19,230 nucleotides of DNA from CAYRNC01 sp964425645 (GTDB lineage Bacteria > Bacillota > Clostridia > Peptostreptococcales > Anaerovoracaceae). Each line of letters starts with the position of its first letter. Within the stretch, counting starts at the first letter, position 1. A model generated the notes under the pieces. It worked only from the letters and a program-made list of their open reading frames with translations. It ran no database searches and was not told the origin of the DNA. The translations under genes and the position numbers were made by a program. This document shows positions 6,959 through 14,523 of the stretch, one piece after another. Where the stretch lies: contig CAYRNC010000026.1 in assembly GCA_964425645.1 (NCBI GenBank), forward strand, positions 1 to 19,230. Direction: 5' to 3'.

Positions 6959-6967
6959 TGATATAAT
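6959..6967 (+). promoter_or_regulatory. Extended -10 promoter of sucCD
   Basis: TGATATAAT is a perfect extended -10 (TGn plus TATAAT). A TTGTCA at 6942-6947 is only 14 bases away, too close to be a normal -35, so the extended -10 probably carries the promoter. Predicted start is near 6974, about 25 nt before the sucC ATG, so sucCD need not depend on the upstream two-component operon. Confidence 0.6.
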
Positions 6968-6998
6968 ACAGATAGATCCTGTGGAGGGGGCAATTACA

Positions 6999-8117
6999 AT
7001 GAAAATGTATGAGTATATGGGGAAAAGTCTTCTCGCTGAATATGGTATACCGGTGCCAAAGGGATATGTAGCGGATTCTTCTACGGAGGCGGGAAGGATT
7101 TCTGCTTTGATAGGTGATTCTGTTATTAAAGCCCAGATATTATCAGGGAAAAGGGGCAAGGCAGGGGGCATCAGGTTTACAGAAAACCCCGAAGAAGCCA
7201 AACAAATAGCTAAAGAACTTTTAGGCAGCAAATTGTTAGGCATGAAAACAGATAAGGTTTTAGTCGAGCAAAAAATTGTAATTGACAAAGAATATTATCT
7301 GGCAATTACCTTTGATGGCAAAACAAAAGGCCCGATGGTGTTGGCATCTACCCACGGCGGGGTAGATATCGAAGAAGTCCCCGATGAATATATGGTGAAA
7401 TATCCTGTTGATTACAGGGTGGGAATAATGCCTTTTGTTGCCCGGGAAATAACGCGCAGGATGAAAGTTTCGGGAGATGAGAGCATTCAGATTCAAAATA
7501 TTTTGATGAAACTTTATAAAGCGTTTATTGAGTTGGATATCGAACTGATTGAAATAAATCCGCTTGTTGTAAGCGAAGGTAAGCTGATTGCCACCGATGC
7601 GAAGATAACTATTGATGACGATGCTTTATACAGGCAGAAGGATATTCCTTATGTAGAGGAAAGAACGGTTTCAGAAAAGGAAGCCTATGATTTTGGCCTT
7701 GCCTATGTAGAGCTGGATGGGGATATAGGCGTAATAGCAAACGGGGCCGGAATAACACTTTCGACTTTGGATACGATCAGCTATTATGGGGGCAAGGCGG
7801 CTAATTTTTTAGATGTAGGCGGGGGTGCGGGTAAAGCCGCAATATCAAAAGCTTTAAAATTGGTTTTGGAAAGGAAGCCTAAAGTGATATTGGTTAACGT
7901 TTTCGGAGGAATTACCCGATGCGATGATGTGGCAAACGCTTTTGCTTCCGCTAAAAAGAAATCAGGAATCCCGATTCCGATTATGATAAGGTTAGTTGGG
8001 ACTAATCAGGAAAGGGGCCGTGAGATACTGGAAGAAGCGGAAATTGAAACATTTGACACTATGCACAGGGCTGCCCGTAAGGCTGTAAAGCTGGCGGGGC
8101 AAAGAACGGAGAAATAG
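6999..8117 (+). CDS. sucC: Succinyl-CoA synthetase (ADP-forming), beta subunit
   Basis: Beta subunit of succinyl-CoA ligase, which with SucD makes ATP (or GTP) and succinate from succinyl-CoA reversibly in the cytoplasm. It is 372 residues long, slightly shorter than the usual 385-390. The N-terminal ATP-grasp domain begins MKMYEYMGKSLLAEYGIPVP and includes KAQILSGKRGKAGG and LIEINPL. The C-terminal CoA-ligase half holds NGAGITLSTLD, ANFLDVGGGA and VNVFGGITRCDDVA, all family signatures. The start at 6999 is chosen because GGAGGGGG lies eight bases upstream and it aligns with family N-termini; the frame stays open back to the preceding stop but has no better start. sucD follows two bases after the stop. 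A malate-CoA ligase or another acyl-CoA synthetase of the family is a less likely alternative. Confidence 0.93.
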   Translation: MKMYEYMGKSLLAEYGIPVPKGYVADSSTEAGRISALIGDSVIKAQILSGKRGKAGGIRFTENPEEAKQIAKELLGSKLLGMKTDKVLVEQKIVIDKEYYLAITFDGKTKGPMVLASTHGGVDIEEVPDEYMVKYPVDYRVGIMPFVAREITRRMKVSGDESIQIQNILMKLYKAFIELDIELIEINPLVVSEGKLIATDAKITIDDDALYRQKDIPYVEERTVSEKEAYDFGLAYVELDGDIGVIANGAGITLSTLDTISYYGGKAANFLDVGGGAGKAAISKALKLVLERKPKVILVNVFGGITRCDDVANAFASAKKKSGIPIPIMIRLVGTNQERGREILEEAEIETFDTMHRAARKAVKLAGQRTEK

Positions 8118-8119
8118 CA

Positions 8120-9001
8120 ATGGCAATCTATATCAATGCAAATACTCGTGTTCTGGTACAGGGAATCACGGGTAAGCAGGGTGTTTTTCACACTCGTGAG
8201 ATGATCGCGTATGGAACGAATATTGTGGCAGGAGTATCCCCGGGAAAGGGTGGACAAAGTGTTGAAAGTGTGCCGGTGTATAATTCGGTTTTTGAAGCGG
8301 CCGCACATCATAGGATAGATGCGTCTATTCTTTTTGTCCCTGCCAAGCATGTAAAGGACGGAGCTTTTGAAGCAATAAACGCCGGAATAAAACTACTGGT
8401 ACTATTGCCTGAGCATATACCCCTTCATGATACGATGGCAATCATAAATTATGCGGGCAGCAAAGGCACCAGAATCATCGGGCCAAACAGCTTCGGTATA
8501 GTATCTTCGGGAAAAAGCAAAATAGGTATCATGCCGAATCAATATTTTATATCGGGTCAGATAGGTGTTGTATCCCGATCGGGAACACTAAGCTATGAAA
8601 TCGTGGGATCTTTACTGGATGCCGGTATGGGGACATCTACGGTTGTAGGCCTTGGAGGGGATAGAATAACCGGTCTTACCTTTATAGATGCATTGGCACA
8701 ATTTGAACACGATCCCGACACAAAAGCGATAGTGCTGATAGGAGAAATAGGGGGTACGGCAGAAGAGGATTCGGCCTCTTTCATTGCCGAGCATATGTCG
8801 AAGCCGGTAATTGCCTATTTAGCTGGGAAGAGTGCCCCTCCAGGAAGGCGAATGGGACATGCAGGTGCAATAATCGAGCGAGGAATGGGTACGCTTGATG
8901 GAAAGATCAAAGCGTTAAAAAAGGCTGGTGTGTTAATTGCGTCTTTGCCTTTTGATGTCCCTGAAATGGCAAAAAGCTGCTTTAATGACCGGTCTTTTTA
9001 A
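8120..9001 (+). CDS. sucD: Succinyl-CoA synthetase (ADP-forming), alpha subunit
   Basis: Alpha subunit, 293 residues, usual length. The N-terminal CoA-binding Rossmann domain has VQGITGKQG (about 14-21). SRSGTLSYE binds the phosphate region at the subunit interface. The active-site phosphohistidine is His247 in MGHAGAI, matching His246 of the E. coli enzyme. GLGGDRITG is also conserved. It works as an alpha-beta complex with SucC, and the two genes are translationally coupled: two bases separate them, and ACGGAG at the end of sucC acts as ribosome binding site. The stop codon ends one base before the stop of the convergent HD-GYP gene, leaving no space for a separate terminator. Role: substrate-level phosphorylation or succinate metabolism in an anaerobe. 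Confidence 0.94.
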   Translation: MAIYINANTRVLVQGITGKQGVFHTREMIAYGTNIVAGVSPGKGGQSVESVPVYNSVFEAAAHHRIDASILFVPAKHVKDGAFEAINAGIKLLVLLPEHIPLHDTMAIINYAGSKGTRIIGPNSFGIVSSGKSKIGIMPNQYFISGQIGVVSRSGTLSYEIVGSLLDAGMGTSTVVGLGGDRITGLTFIDALAQFEHDPDTKAIVLIGEIGGTAEEDSASFIAEHMSKPVIAYLAGKSAPPGRRMGHAGAIIERGMGTLDGKIKALKKAGVLIASLPFDVPEMAKSCFNDRSF

Positions 9002-10069
9002 TCACAGTACTTCAACTACAGTTAAATTTAAAGCCTGGTGATCCGACAATTGGATTTCGAAAGGCTCAATTTGTTTCCCCTGATCCTGAAAAACTCTAAC
9101 TTTTGGCCTCATGCATAGATCTTCATAGTTTTCAACTACAATGCCTACCAGGGCATTGCTGAGTTTGACACAAGTCCCTACGGGATAAGGTGCTATTTTT
9201 CTTACAAAAACTTTTACAATATCCGGATCGAAAGATGTTACTACAGATCCCATAACATATTCCATCGCTTCAGAAGGCAACAATGCCTTTCTGTAGGGTC
9301 TGTCCGAAGTTAATGCATCATAGACATCGGCAATGGAGATAATTCGCCCAAAGAATGAGATTCGCTCCCCTTTTATCCCGTTTGGATACCCTCCGCCTCC
9401 GTATTTCTCATGATGATCAAGTATTCCGATGTATGATTCAACGGGGACCGTGTATTCTTTTTTTAAATAATCAAAACCGAGCAGGCTGTGAGATTTAATT
9501 GTACCGTATTCAACAGCAGTCAGCGTACCGGGTTTATTCAATAATTCTTTGTCAATAAATACTTTTCCTATATCATGTAAAATTGCCGCAAACCCCAGAT
9601 TGCACAGATCATCTCTATCTAATCCAAGGGCAATTCCGATCATGATAGATAATACAGCTACGTTTACGGAATGATAGTATGTGTAATCATCAAAGACCTT
9701 TATATCGATCATATTTACCATTAGTTCCTTTTTGTCAAAGAGTTCATCAACGATTTGCCCGATGTGGCTCTTTGTCAATTCGATGCTTCTTGCATTAATT
9801 CTGTTTCCCTTTTCAATATGCGTGAAGGTAGTTTTAATTGCGGTGACAGATTCCATTCTGACCTTACTACTGATTGCATCAATAATGGGTATATCCTTTG
9901 ATATATCATCATCTATGTATATTCCGTTGTAATTCAATTTAGCTATTGATTTTACGTATTCAGGGGTAATGACCTCTCCTTTCGAAAGCATAAGATTCCC
10001 TATGTTGTTATAAAGGTCATCCCCCAGTATCATACCTTCTCTAATGCAGCCTGTTGGTACGAATCGCAT
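9002..10069 (-). CDS. HD-GYP domain protein (probable cyclic-di-GMP phosphodiesterase)
   Basis: A 355-residue protein with an N-terminal region (about 1-60, MRFVPTGCIREGMILGDDLY) often seen before HD-GYP domains, a helical linker, the HD-GYP domain (about 120-300) and a small C-terminal beta domain. Metal-binding motifs are present: HD at His165-Asp166 in LHDIGK, HHE at 219-221, GYP at 227-229 and DVYDALTSDRPYR at about 248-260. The usual HHExxDGxGYP reads HHEKYGGGGYP, so the Asp is Gly. The family hydrolyses cyclic di-GMP. There is no membrane helix once the start is set at 10069, where GGAGA lies upstream; a longer frame to 10228 would add 53 residues without a ribosome binding site. Activity is inferred, not certain. 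Confidence 0.88.
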   Translation of the reverse strand: MRFVPTGCIREGMILGDDLYNNIGNLMLSKGEVITPEYVKSIAKLNYNGIYIDDDISKDIPIIDAISSKVRMESVTAIKTTFTHIEKGNRINARSIELTKSHIGQIVDELFDKKELMVNMIDIKVFDDYTYYHSVNVAVLSIMIGIALGLDRDDLCNLGFAAILHDIGKVFIDKELLNKPGTLTAVEYGTIKSHSLLGFDYLKKEYTVPVESYIGILDHHEKYGGGGYPNGIKGERISFFGRIISIADVYDALTSDRPYRKALLPSEAMEYVMGSVVTSFDPDIVKVFVRKIAPYPVGTCVKLSNALVGIVVENYEDLCMRPKVRVFQDQGKQIEPFEIQLSDHQALNLTVVEVL

Positions 10070-10115
10070 TTTTTTCTCCAGAATCGCGTTTAAAAACTTT
10101 AAGCAGATGAATAAT

Positions 10116-10124
10116 ATTATAGCA
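10116..10124 (-). promoter_or_regulatory. Extended -10 promoter of the HD-GYP gene
   Basis: On the minus strand TGCTATAAT is a perfect extended -10, 47-55 bases upstream of the ATG at 10069. No convincing -35 lies at the normal distance. A second TATAAT occurs a few bases upstream in the same A/T-rich stretch. Confidence 0.5.
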
Positions 10125-10187
10125 TTATATGACAAAATAGGCCACAATAATTGCCAAACTAATTGTTTTTGAAAAAAGCGATTGCAC

Positions 10188-10215
10188 CTGTTAAGGAAGG
10201 ATGGTAATGTATAAT
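10188..10215 (+). promoter_or_regulatory. Promoter of bacterioferritin gene
   Basis: CTGTTA (10188-10193) and TATAAT (10210-10215) are 16 bases apart, with predicted start near 10222 and a short leader holding GAGGAGG at 10237-10243. I see no clear Fur or PerR box overlapping it. Confidence 0.5.
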
Positions 10216-10250
10216 AAGTGAGTTGCAAAAATTAGTGAGGAGGTATTTAT

Positions 10251-10718
10251 ATGAAGGGCAATCCTAAGCTGATCGAGGTTCTAAACTCATTGCTTGCAGA
10301 TGAACTGACGGCAATAAATCAGTATATTGTTCATGCTGAGATGTGTGCGGATTGGGGTTATGACAAGCTGCATGATAATTTAGAAAAGCGGGCTATCGAT
10401 GAAATGAAACACGCCGAGATGCTTATTGAAAGGATCTTATTTCTCGAAGCTGTTCCTGTGGTCACTAAGCTTCACGATATTTTTATCGGTGATGAAATTC
10501 CAAAACAGTTGGAAAATGATCGGGTTTCGGAGATGGGTGCCATTGCCGCTTATAACGAAGCGATAAAGTTGGCAGGTGAAGTAAAAGATTTTGCTACACG
10601 TTCTCTGCTACAAAAAATATTGGCTGATGAGGACAGGCATATGGATGATATCGAAGGATTCCAGGAACAGATATCCCATATGGGTCTTCCTATATTTCTT
10701 ACGACACAGATTGATTAA
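10251..10718 (+). CDS. bfr: Bacterioferritin
   Basis: A 155-residue ferritin-like four-helix protein that stores iron in a 24-subunit shell. All expected di-iron ferroxidase ligands are at the same numbers as in E. coli Bfr: Glu18, Glu51, His54, Glu94, Glu127 and His130. Met52, the residue that binds haem between subunits, is also present. The N-terminus MKGNPKLIEVLNSLLADELTAINQYIVH is typical. GAGGAGG lies seven bases before the ATG. It is monocistronic, with a strong terminator 53 bases after the stop. In an anaerobe it would hold iron and remove oxygen or peroxide. No bacterioferritin-associated ferredoxin gene is adjacent. Confidence 0.95.
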   Translation: MKGNPKLIEVLNSLLADELTAINQYIVHAEMCADWGYDKLHDNLEKRAIDEMKHAEMLIERILFLEAVPVVTKLHDIFIGDEIPKQLENDRVSEMGAIAAYNEAIKLAGEVKDFATRSLLQKILADEDRHMDDIEGFQEQISHMGLPIFLTTQID

Positions 10719-10770
10719 ACAGCAGGCGTAAATTCGCATAATGTTTATGCTGTAAATTTAAATAACACTG

Positions 10771-10803
10771 AGGCGATGAAGTTATAATTCATCGCCTATT
10801 TTT
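10771..10803 (+). terminator. Terminator of bacterioferritin gene
   Basis: A perfect 10-bp stem (10771-10780 with 10788-10797, arms AGGCGATGAA and TTCATCGCCT) around a 7-nt loop, followed by ATTTTT. On the opposite strand it overlaps the end of the 40-codon gene at 10789-10911, where no T run follows the hairpin. Confidence 0.9.
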
Positions 10804-10911
10804 GACGGTCAGCTGATCTACCATCTTTCCTGCAAGATGTAATGAAATAACTAAAATGGGTATGCACAACAGTGCGGCGAAGATGATTTTCAATATTGTT
10901 AATGTTTCCAT
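10789..10911 (-). CDS. Small single-span membrane protein (40 aa)
   Basis: A short gene encoding 40 residues, beginning METLTILKIIFAALLCIPIL. A hydrophobic segment at about 5-27 suits one transmembrane helix, and the C-terminus is basic (VKNRR). It starts 11 bases after the transaldolase stop on the same strand, with AAAGG about four bases before the ATG, so it is probably the last gene of a tmk-transaldolase operon. I do not recognise the family. The stop codon lies inside the bfr terminator hairpin on the other strand. Evidence for coding is the ribosome binding site, operon position and membrane-protein-like composition. It could still be chance, since low-GC DNA often encodes hydrophobic short frames. 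Confidence 0.5.
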   Translation of the reverse strand: METLTILKIIFAALLCIPILVISLHLAGKMVDQLTVKNRR

Positions 10912-10922
10912 TGGCCTTTCAC

Positions 10923-11567
10923 CTATGACTCAAGAGTCTCCCAATCTTTTTTAAAGCGCGCTATGCCTAAGTCAGTCAACGGGTGCTGAAGCATTTTTTG
11001 AAGAACTGAAAAGGGAATGGTTGCAATATGGGCTCCTGCTTTGGCACAGTCAATGACATTGGCCGGAGTCCTGATGCTGGCAGCAATGATTTCTGTTACT
11101 ATACCGTGGATATTGAATATATCTGCTATTTCTTCAATAAGGCTTATGCCGCTGTTCCCTATATCATCCATCCTTCCAATAAAAGGGCTAACGTAACTTG
11201 CCCCTGCGCGGGCTGCTAAAAGTGCTTGGTTCGCTGAAAAAACCAGGGTTACGTTTGTTTTTATATCCTGACCCGATAAGGCAGAAACAGCCTTTAAACC
11301 CTCCCGGGTCATAGGTACCTTTATTGTTATGTTTTTATGAATCTTTGAAAGTTCCAGTGCTTCTTTGATCATGCCTTCTCCCTCATCAGAAAGCACTTCC
11401 GCACTAATTGATCCATAAATAATTTCGGAAATTTCTTTAACGACAGTTTTAAAATCTCTGCCTTCCTTTGCGATAAGACTGGGATTTGTAGTAACGCCGG
11501 ACAGAACCCCCCAAGATGCCGCTTCACGAATTTCATCTACGTTTGCCGTATCGATAAATATTTTCAT
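10923..11567 (-). CDS. tal: Short-form transaldolase (TalC/FSA family)
   Basis: A 214-residue TIM-barrel aldolase of the small transaldolase group (MipB/TalC/FSA). It starts MKIFIDTANVDEIREA and has GVTTNPSLI at 24-32. The Schiff-base lysine is Lys83 in IKVPMT. At the positions that separate fructose-6-phosphate aldolase (Gln59, Tyr131 in E. coli FSA) from transaldolase, this protein has Glu57 and Phe129, which points to true transaldolase activity: transfer of a dihydroxyacetone unit between sedoheptulose-7-phosphate and glyceraldehyde-3-phosphate. AGGAGG lies seven bases upstream of ATG 11567. It is 63 bases downstream of the tmk-like gene with no terminator seen, so the two may be co-transcribed. 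Confidence 0.92.
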   Translation of the reverse strand: MKIFIDTANVDEIREAASWGVLSGVTTNPSLIAKEGRDFKTVVKEISEIIYGSISAEVLSDEGEGMIKEALELSKIHKNITIKVPMTREGLKAVSALSGQDIKTNVTLVFSANQALLAARAGASYVSPFIGRMDDIGNSGISLIEEIADIFNIHGIVTEIIAASIRTPANVIDCAKAGAHIATIPFSVLQKMLQHPLTDLGIARFKKDWETLES

Positions 11568-11630
11568 TTTTACCCTCCTCTTAAGCTTGGAAATAACCCG
11601 CTTTAGTTTAACCTTTATTAAATCCGTGAT

Positions 11631-12320
11631 TCACTTATTATTCCGATCACATTTTAAAACCGCATCAAGTACATCACGGTGTATTTCTTCTATGCTTCTC
11701 ATTCCGGTTTTATCGCAACAATCGATCTTAATCCACCCAAACCTCTTTGCAATGTTAAGGCTGTTCAGATATGTTTTGGCCAAGTATTTCTTGTCCCTTT
11801 CGTGGATATCTTTTTGTGCTTTTCCTGTTATTTTATTTGCCCTTTTCTCCATTAGTTTCGCGCTTATTTCAGGCTTAACATCCAGGAAAATAACACAGTC
11901 AGGTTGCGGAAGCTCCAACCTTTTATATTCTAAATCGACAAGCCAGGAAATATAGGTATCCTGCTGTTCCCTTTCCAGCTTGACGCCTTGATGTATCATG
12001 TTTGATGTGGTATAACGATCTGCCAATACAGTACCTCCCTGTTCATAGAATTCCTTCCAATCGATACGATAGGAGGCATAACGATCCATGGCAAAAAAAA
12101 CCGAAGCTGCATATGCATTAACATCAAAAGGATCCGTTCCGAATTCGCCGGCCAGGTACATCTTTATCAACGAACTGGAAGGACTTTTATAATTGGGGTG
12201 GGTAATTTTTCGTACAGGCTTATTCAACGATAACATAGCCTTGCAAAGGAGATCTGTTTGAGTTGCCTTGCCGCTGGCATCGGTACCGCTTTCCATTATA
12301 ATTAATTTTCCCTTTGGCAT
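11631..12320 (-). CDS. tmk: Thymidylate kinase-family protein
   Basis: A 229-residue P-loop nucleotide kinase of the dTMP kinase family. The P-loop is G-T-D-A-S-G-K-A-T (about 12-20), followed by Q-T. The nucleotide-binding DRY motif is Asp101-Arg102-Tyr103, and a lysine/arginine-rich LID region follows (RANKITGKAQKDIHERD). It would make dTDP from dTMP. It is longer than the common ~210-residue enzyme, and the inserted segment around HPNYKSPSSSLIKMYL marks a Clostridia variant; another deoxynucleoside monophosphate substrate cannot be excluded. The start at 12320 has AGGAGG at 12330-12335; an upstream in-frame ATG at 12347 adds nine residues and would place that site inside the gene. It is divergent from holB, whereas tmk and holB are codirectional in Bacillus. 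Confidence 0.85.
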   Translation of the reverse strand: MPKGKLIIMESGTDASGKATQTDLLCKAMLSLNKPVRKITHPNYKSPSSSLIKMYLAGEFGTDPFDVNAYAASVFFAMDRYASYRIDWKEFYEQGGTVLADRYTTSNMIHQGVKLEREQQDTYISWLVDLEYKRLELPQPDCVIFLDVKPEISAKLMEKRANKITGKAQKDIHERDKKYLAKTYLNSLNIAKRFGWIKIDCCDKTGMRSIEEIHRDVLDAVLKCDRNNK

Positions 12321-12460
12321 ACAGTATTTCCTCCTATGGGCAGACATATGTTGTTCCTACCCTTATATTTTAATACGAAATCAGATAATTTCATAGATGG
12401 ATAAGAGAAAATGGTGTATAATATTTTATATGCGCCTATATGAAAAGAGGATAAAGGAAC

Positions 12461-13189
12461 ATGAAATGGTCTAAACGCTATGAATGGCTTATGACTTCCG
12501 CTAAAAACGGTAAGCTCTCTCATGCCTATATTTTTGAAGGCAAAAAGGAAGGGGTCAAGACGGATCTGGCATTTCAATTTGCCTGTGCTATCACCTCACA
12601 TTTGGAGGATATATACCATACAAAGGCGGACGGCAGATCCGTAAAGGATCAGGCGGTCCTGTCCCTTCAGGAAAGACTCTCCACAAAACCTATGATAGGG
12701 GACAGAACGGTGGCTATAATTGAGGATGCAGATACCATGACCGGAAGGGCCCAGAATCGTTTGCTTAAAACACTGGAGGAGCCGATGGGGGGAGCCGTTA
12801 TTATTTTACTTTCGGAAAATACAGAAAACCTGTTGCCTACAGTGCTTTCCAGATGTGTGATTGTGCGTACGGACCGAACAGGGATTCATGATATTAAAAA
12901 AACCGAATCAGGGGCTGAGGCCGCCCGGGTTGGAACCATATTGCTTCAACGTAAGGGTTTTTATGAACATATGCACATTTTGACCGAGATTTCAAAGGAA
13001 AGGCAAAAGGCACAGGAGTTTCTTGACGCTGTCTCTATATGGATAAGGTATTCTGCACTTGATAAAATAGGTACAGATAAAGCGATGGGTTGGATAGGGT
13101 TTGTGGAAGAGGCGGCCCAAGGCCTAAGACGCGGGTTCAACGCGGAATATGTTCTCAAAGGCATGGTTCTTAAAATGATTAGAATTTAG
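12461..13189 (+). CDS. holB: DNA polymerase III delta' subunit, short form
   Basis: A 242-residue AAA+ fold protein related to the clamp-loader delta' subunit, usually about 310-330 residues. The N-terminus has the family's SHAYIFEG. The central RTVAIIEDADTMTGRAQNRLLKTLEEP and LLSENTENLLPTVLSRC are clear delta'-type box V and SRC (about 130-132) motifs. The P-loop is degenerate (GKKEGVKTD), as expected for delta'. The four-cysteine zinc module normally found after the first helix is missing, and the C-terminal collar domain seems shortened. AAAGGA precedes ATG 12461. It is followed by ricT, the same holB-yaaT neighbour pair as in Bacillus. The assignment is secure at family level; full clamp-loader function of the short form is inferred. 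Confidence 0.85.
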   Translation: MKWSKRYEWLMTSAKNGKLSHAYIFEGKKEGVKTDLAFQFACAITSHLEDIYHTKADGRSVKDQAVLSLQERLSTKPMIGDRTVAIIEDADTMTGRAQNRLLKTLEEPMGGAVIILLSENTENLLPTVLSRCVIVRTDRTGIHDIKKTESGAEAARVGTILLQRKGFYEHMHILTEISKERQKAQEFLDAVSIWIRYSALDKIGTDKAMGWIGFVEEAAQGLRRGFNAEYVLKGMVLKMIRI

Positions 13190-13236
13190 AAAGGAGTGCA
13201 TTAACGATCGATTTCGGGTTAATGCGTTAAAATATG
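13190..13236 (+). promoter_or_regulatory. Hairpin between Shine-Dalgarno and start codon of ricT
   Basis: AAAGGAG (13190-13196) is the only good ribosome binding site before ATG 13234, but it lies 37 bases away. Between them GCATTAAC (13198-13205) and GTTAATGC (13218-13225) form a perfect 8-bp stem with a 12-nt loop. If the hairpin forms, the effective spacing falls to about 9 nt. An in-frame TAA at 13228-13230 excludes an earlier start. Confidence 0.55.
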
Positions 13237-14148
13237 GTAAGAGTTGCAAGCGTTAGATTTAAACAGGCCGGAAAGGTCTATTATTTTGATCCTGACGGCT
13301 TTAATATGAAGAGAGGCAGCAATGTCATAGTGGAGACTGCAAGAGGGCTTGAATTTGGGACTTTAACCGAGGATATAAAGGAAGTTGAAGAAAAGGAAAT
13401 TGTAGCACCGCTTAAAAAGATTATCAGGGTCGCAGATCAAAAAGATATCGTTCAGCACCAGGATAACCTAAAGAAGAAGGAAAGGGCCTTAGCCCTTTGC
13501 CAGGAGAAAATAGACAAACATAATCTTATAATGAAATTAATTGATGTGGAGCATACCTTTGACAACAGTAAAATTATTTTCTATTTCACTGCAGACGGCA
13601 GGGTGGATTTCAGGGAATTAGTTAAGGATCTGGCTTCGGTATTCAAGATGCGGATTGAACTGCGGCAGATAGGTGTTCGGGATGAAGCTAAGCTGGTAGG
13701 AGGAATAGGGACCTGCGGAAAATCATTATGTTGCCACAATTGGCTTTCCGAATTTGAACCCGTCTCTATAAAAATGGCAAAAGTCCAGAATCTGTCGCTT
13801 AACCCTTCTAAGATTTCCGGAATCTGCGGCAGGCTTATGTGTTGCCTTAAGTTTGAAAATGATGTGTATTGCGAACTTAGAAAAGGAATGCCGGAGGTAA
13901 ATGAAAAAGTTATGACTCCGGATGGATTGGCTTTAGTGATCGACAGCAATATTTTGGAGAATAAAATAAAGGTCCGTCTTTTTCAGCAGGAGGAGGATGG
14001 AGACAAGCAGGATAAATTATTTCCTGATATTATTGTTTACACTAAGGAGCAGATCAAAAGATTTACGGGTAAAAGAATGGAAGAGCCCGCTTTAGATGAT
14101 TTGGATCCGGCTCTTTTGGATGAAATCAAGGAACTTCTTTTGGAGTGA
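13234..14148 (+). CDS. ricT: PSP1-domain protein RicT (YaaT)
   Basis: A 304-residue PSP1 domain protein, homologue of Bacillus YaaT/RicT. In Bacillus, RicT joins RicA and RicF in the 'Y-complex', which binds 4Fe-4S clusters, supports Spo0A phosphorylation and aids RNase Y-dependent mRNA maturation. The PSP1 region is about 1-110. The cysteine-rich part has Cys161, Cys166 and Cys167 (CGKSLCC) and Cys198, Cys203 and Cys204 (CGRLMCC), plus Cys213, fitting Fe-S binding. The N-terminus MVRVASVRFKQAGKVYYFDP is typical. It is 44 bases behind holB on the same strand and probably co-transcribed. Translation initiation may depend on the hairpin described at 13190-13236. The presence of partners RicA and RicF cannot be judged from this window. 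Confidence 0.92.
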   Translation: MVRVASVRFKQAGKVYYFDPDGFNMKRGSNVIVETARGLEFGTLTEDIKEVEEKEIVAPLKKIIRVADQKDIVQHQDNLKKKERALALCQEKIDKHNLIMKLIDVEHTFDNSKIIFYFTADGRVDFRELVKDLASVFKMRIELRQIGVRDEAKLVGGIGTCGKSLCCHNWLSEFEPVSIKMAKVQNLSLNPSKISGICGRLMCCLKFENDVYCELRKGMPEVNEKVMTPDGLALVIDSNILENKIKVRLFQQEEDGDKQDKLFPDIIVYTKEQIKRFTGKRMEEPALDDLDPALLDEIKELLLE

Positions 14149-14153
14149 ACGTT

Positions 14154-14184
14154 AAAAAAAGACCCTGCCGTAGGCTGAGTCTTT
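14154..14184 (-). terminator. Terminator of abrB-like gene (possibly bidirectional)
   Basis: On the minus strand AAAGAC (14179-14184) pairs with GTCTTT (14158-14163), with an inner CCT/AGG pairing, and is followed by seven T residues. On the plus strand the same stem follows the ricT stop but has only TTT after it, so it is a weaker terminator in that direction. Confidence 0.7.
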
Positions 14185-14201
14185 GGGTTAATGAAATACC
14201 T

Positions 14202-14444
14202 TTACAATTCTTGCATCTCTTTAATACAATCTGCGCATACATTTTTGTCATGGATCCTTTTTACCGCTTTTGCATTTCCACAGAAAATACATGCGGGTTC
14301 ATATTTTTTTAGCAAGATATAATCTCCATCCACATAGATTTCGATGGGATCTTTGATCTCGATGTTAAGCGTCCTTCTAAGTTCAATGGGAAGTACGATG
14401 CGGCCGAGTTCATCCACTTTTCTAACAATGCCTGTTGCTTTCAT
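14202..14444 (-). CDS. abrB: AbrB/SpoVT-family transition-state regulator
   Basis: An 80-residue DNA-binding protein. The N-terminal swapped-hairpin AbrB domain MKATGIVRKVDELGRIVLPIELRRTL is nearly identical in pattern to Bacillus AbrB, which represses stationary-phase genes during exponential growth. The C-terminal part (about 50-80) has Cys52-x2-Cys55 and Cys70-x2-Cys73, a possible zinc-binding knuckle found in Clostridia versions and not in Bacillus AbrB. The start at 14444 is chosen because the GGGGGG of the ribosome binding site ends six bases upstream; ATG 14450 (adding Met-Arg) would leave no spacing. A good sigma-A promoter and a terminator flank it. It likely binds promoters as a dimer or tetramer; its targets are unknown. 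SpoVT itself is longer, so abrB is the better name. Confidence 0.9.
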   Translation of the reverse strand: MKATGIVRKVDELGRIVLPIELRRTLNIEIKDPIEIYVDGDYILLKKYEPACIFCGNAKAVKRIHDKNVCADCIKEMQEL

Positions 14445-14487
14445 TCTCATCCCCCCTAACAGATTTATCATAATATGTCTGTTCTAT

Positions 14488-14515
14488 ATAGTAACATAAA
14501 CGGCCAGAAAGTCAA
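14488..14515 (-). promoter_or_regulatory. Sigma-A promoter of abrB-like gene
   Basis: TTGACT (14510-14515) and TACTAT (14488-14493) are 16 bases apart on the minus strand, with a TG one base before the -10 (extended -10). Predicted start is near 14481. Confidence 0.65.
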
Positions 14516-14523
14516 CCTTTTTT

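Noticed and set aside
10070..10228. Upstream extension of the HD-GYP protein that would add a hydrophobic N-terminus
   Set aside because: The extension has no ribosome binding site and covers the predicted promoter; the family N-terminus and GGAGA support the start at 10069.
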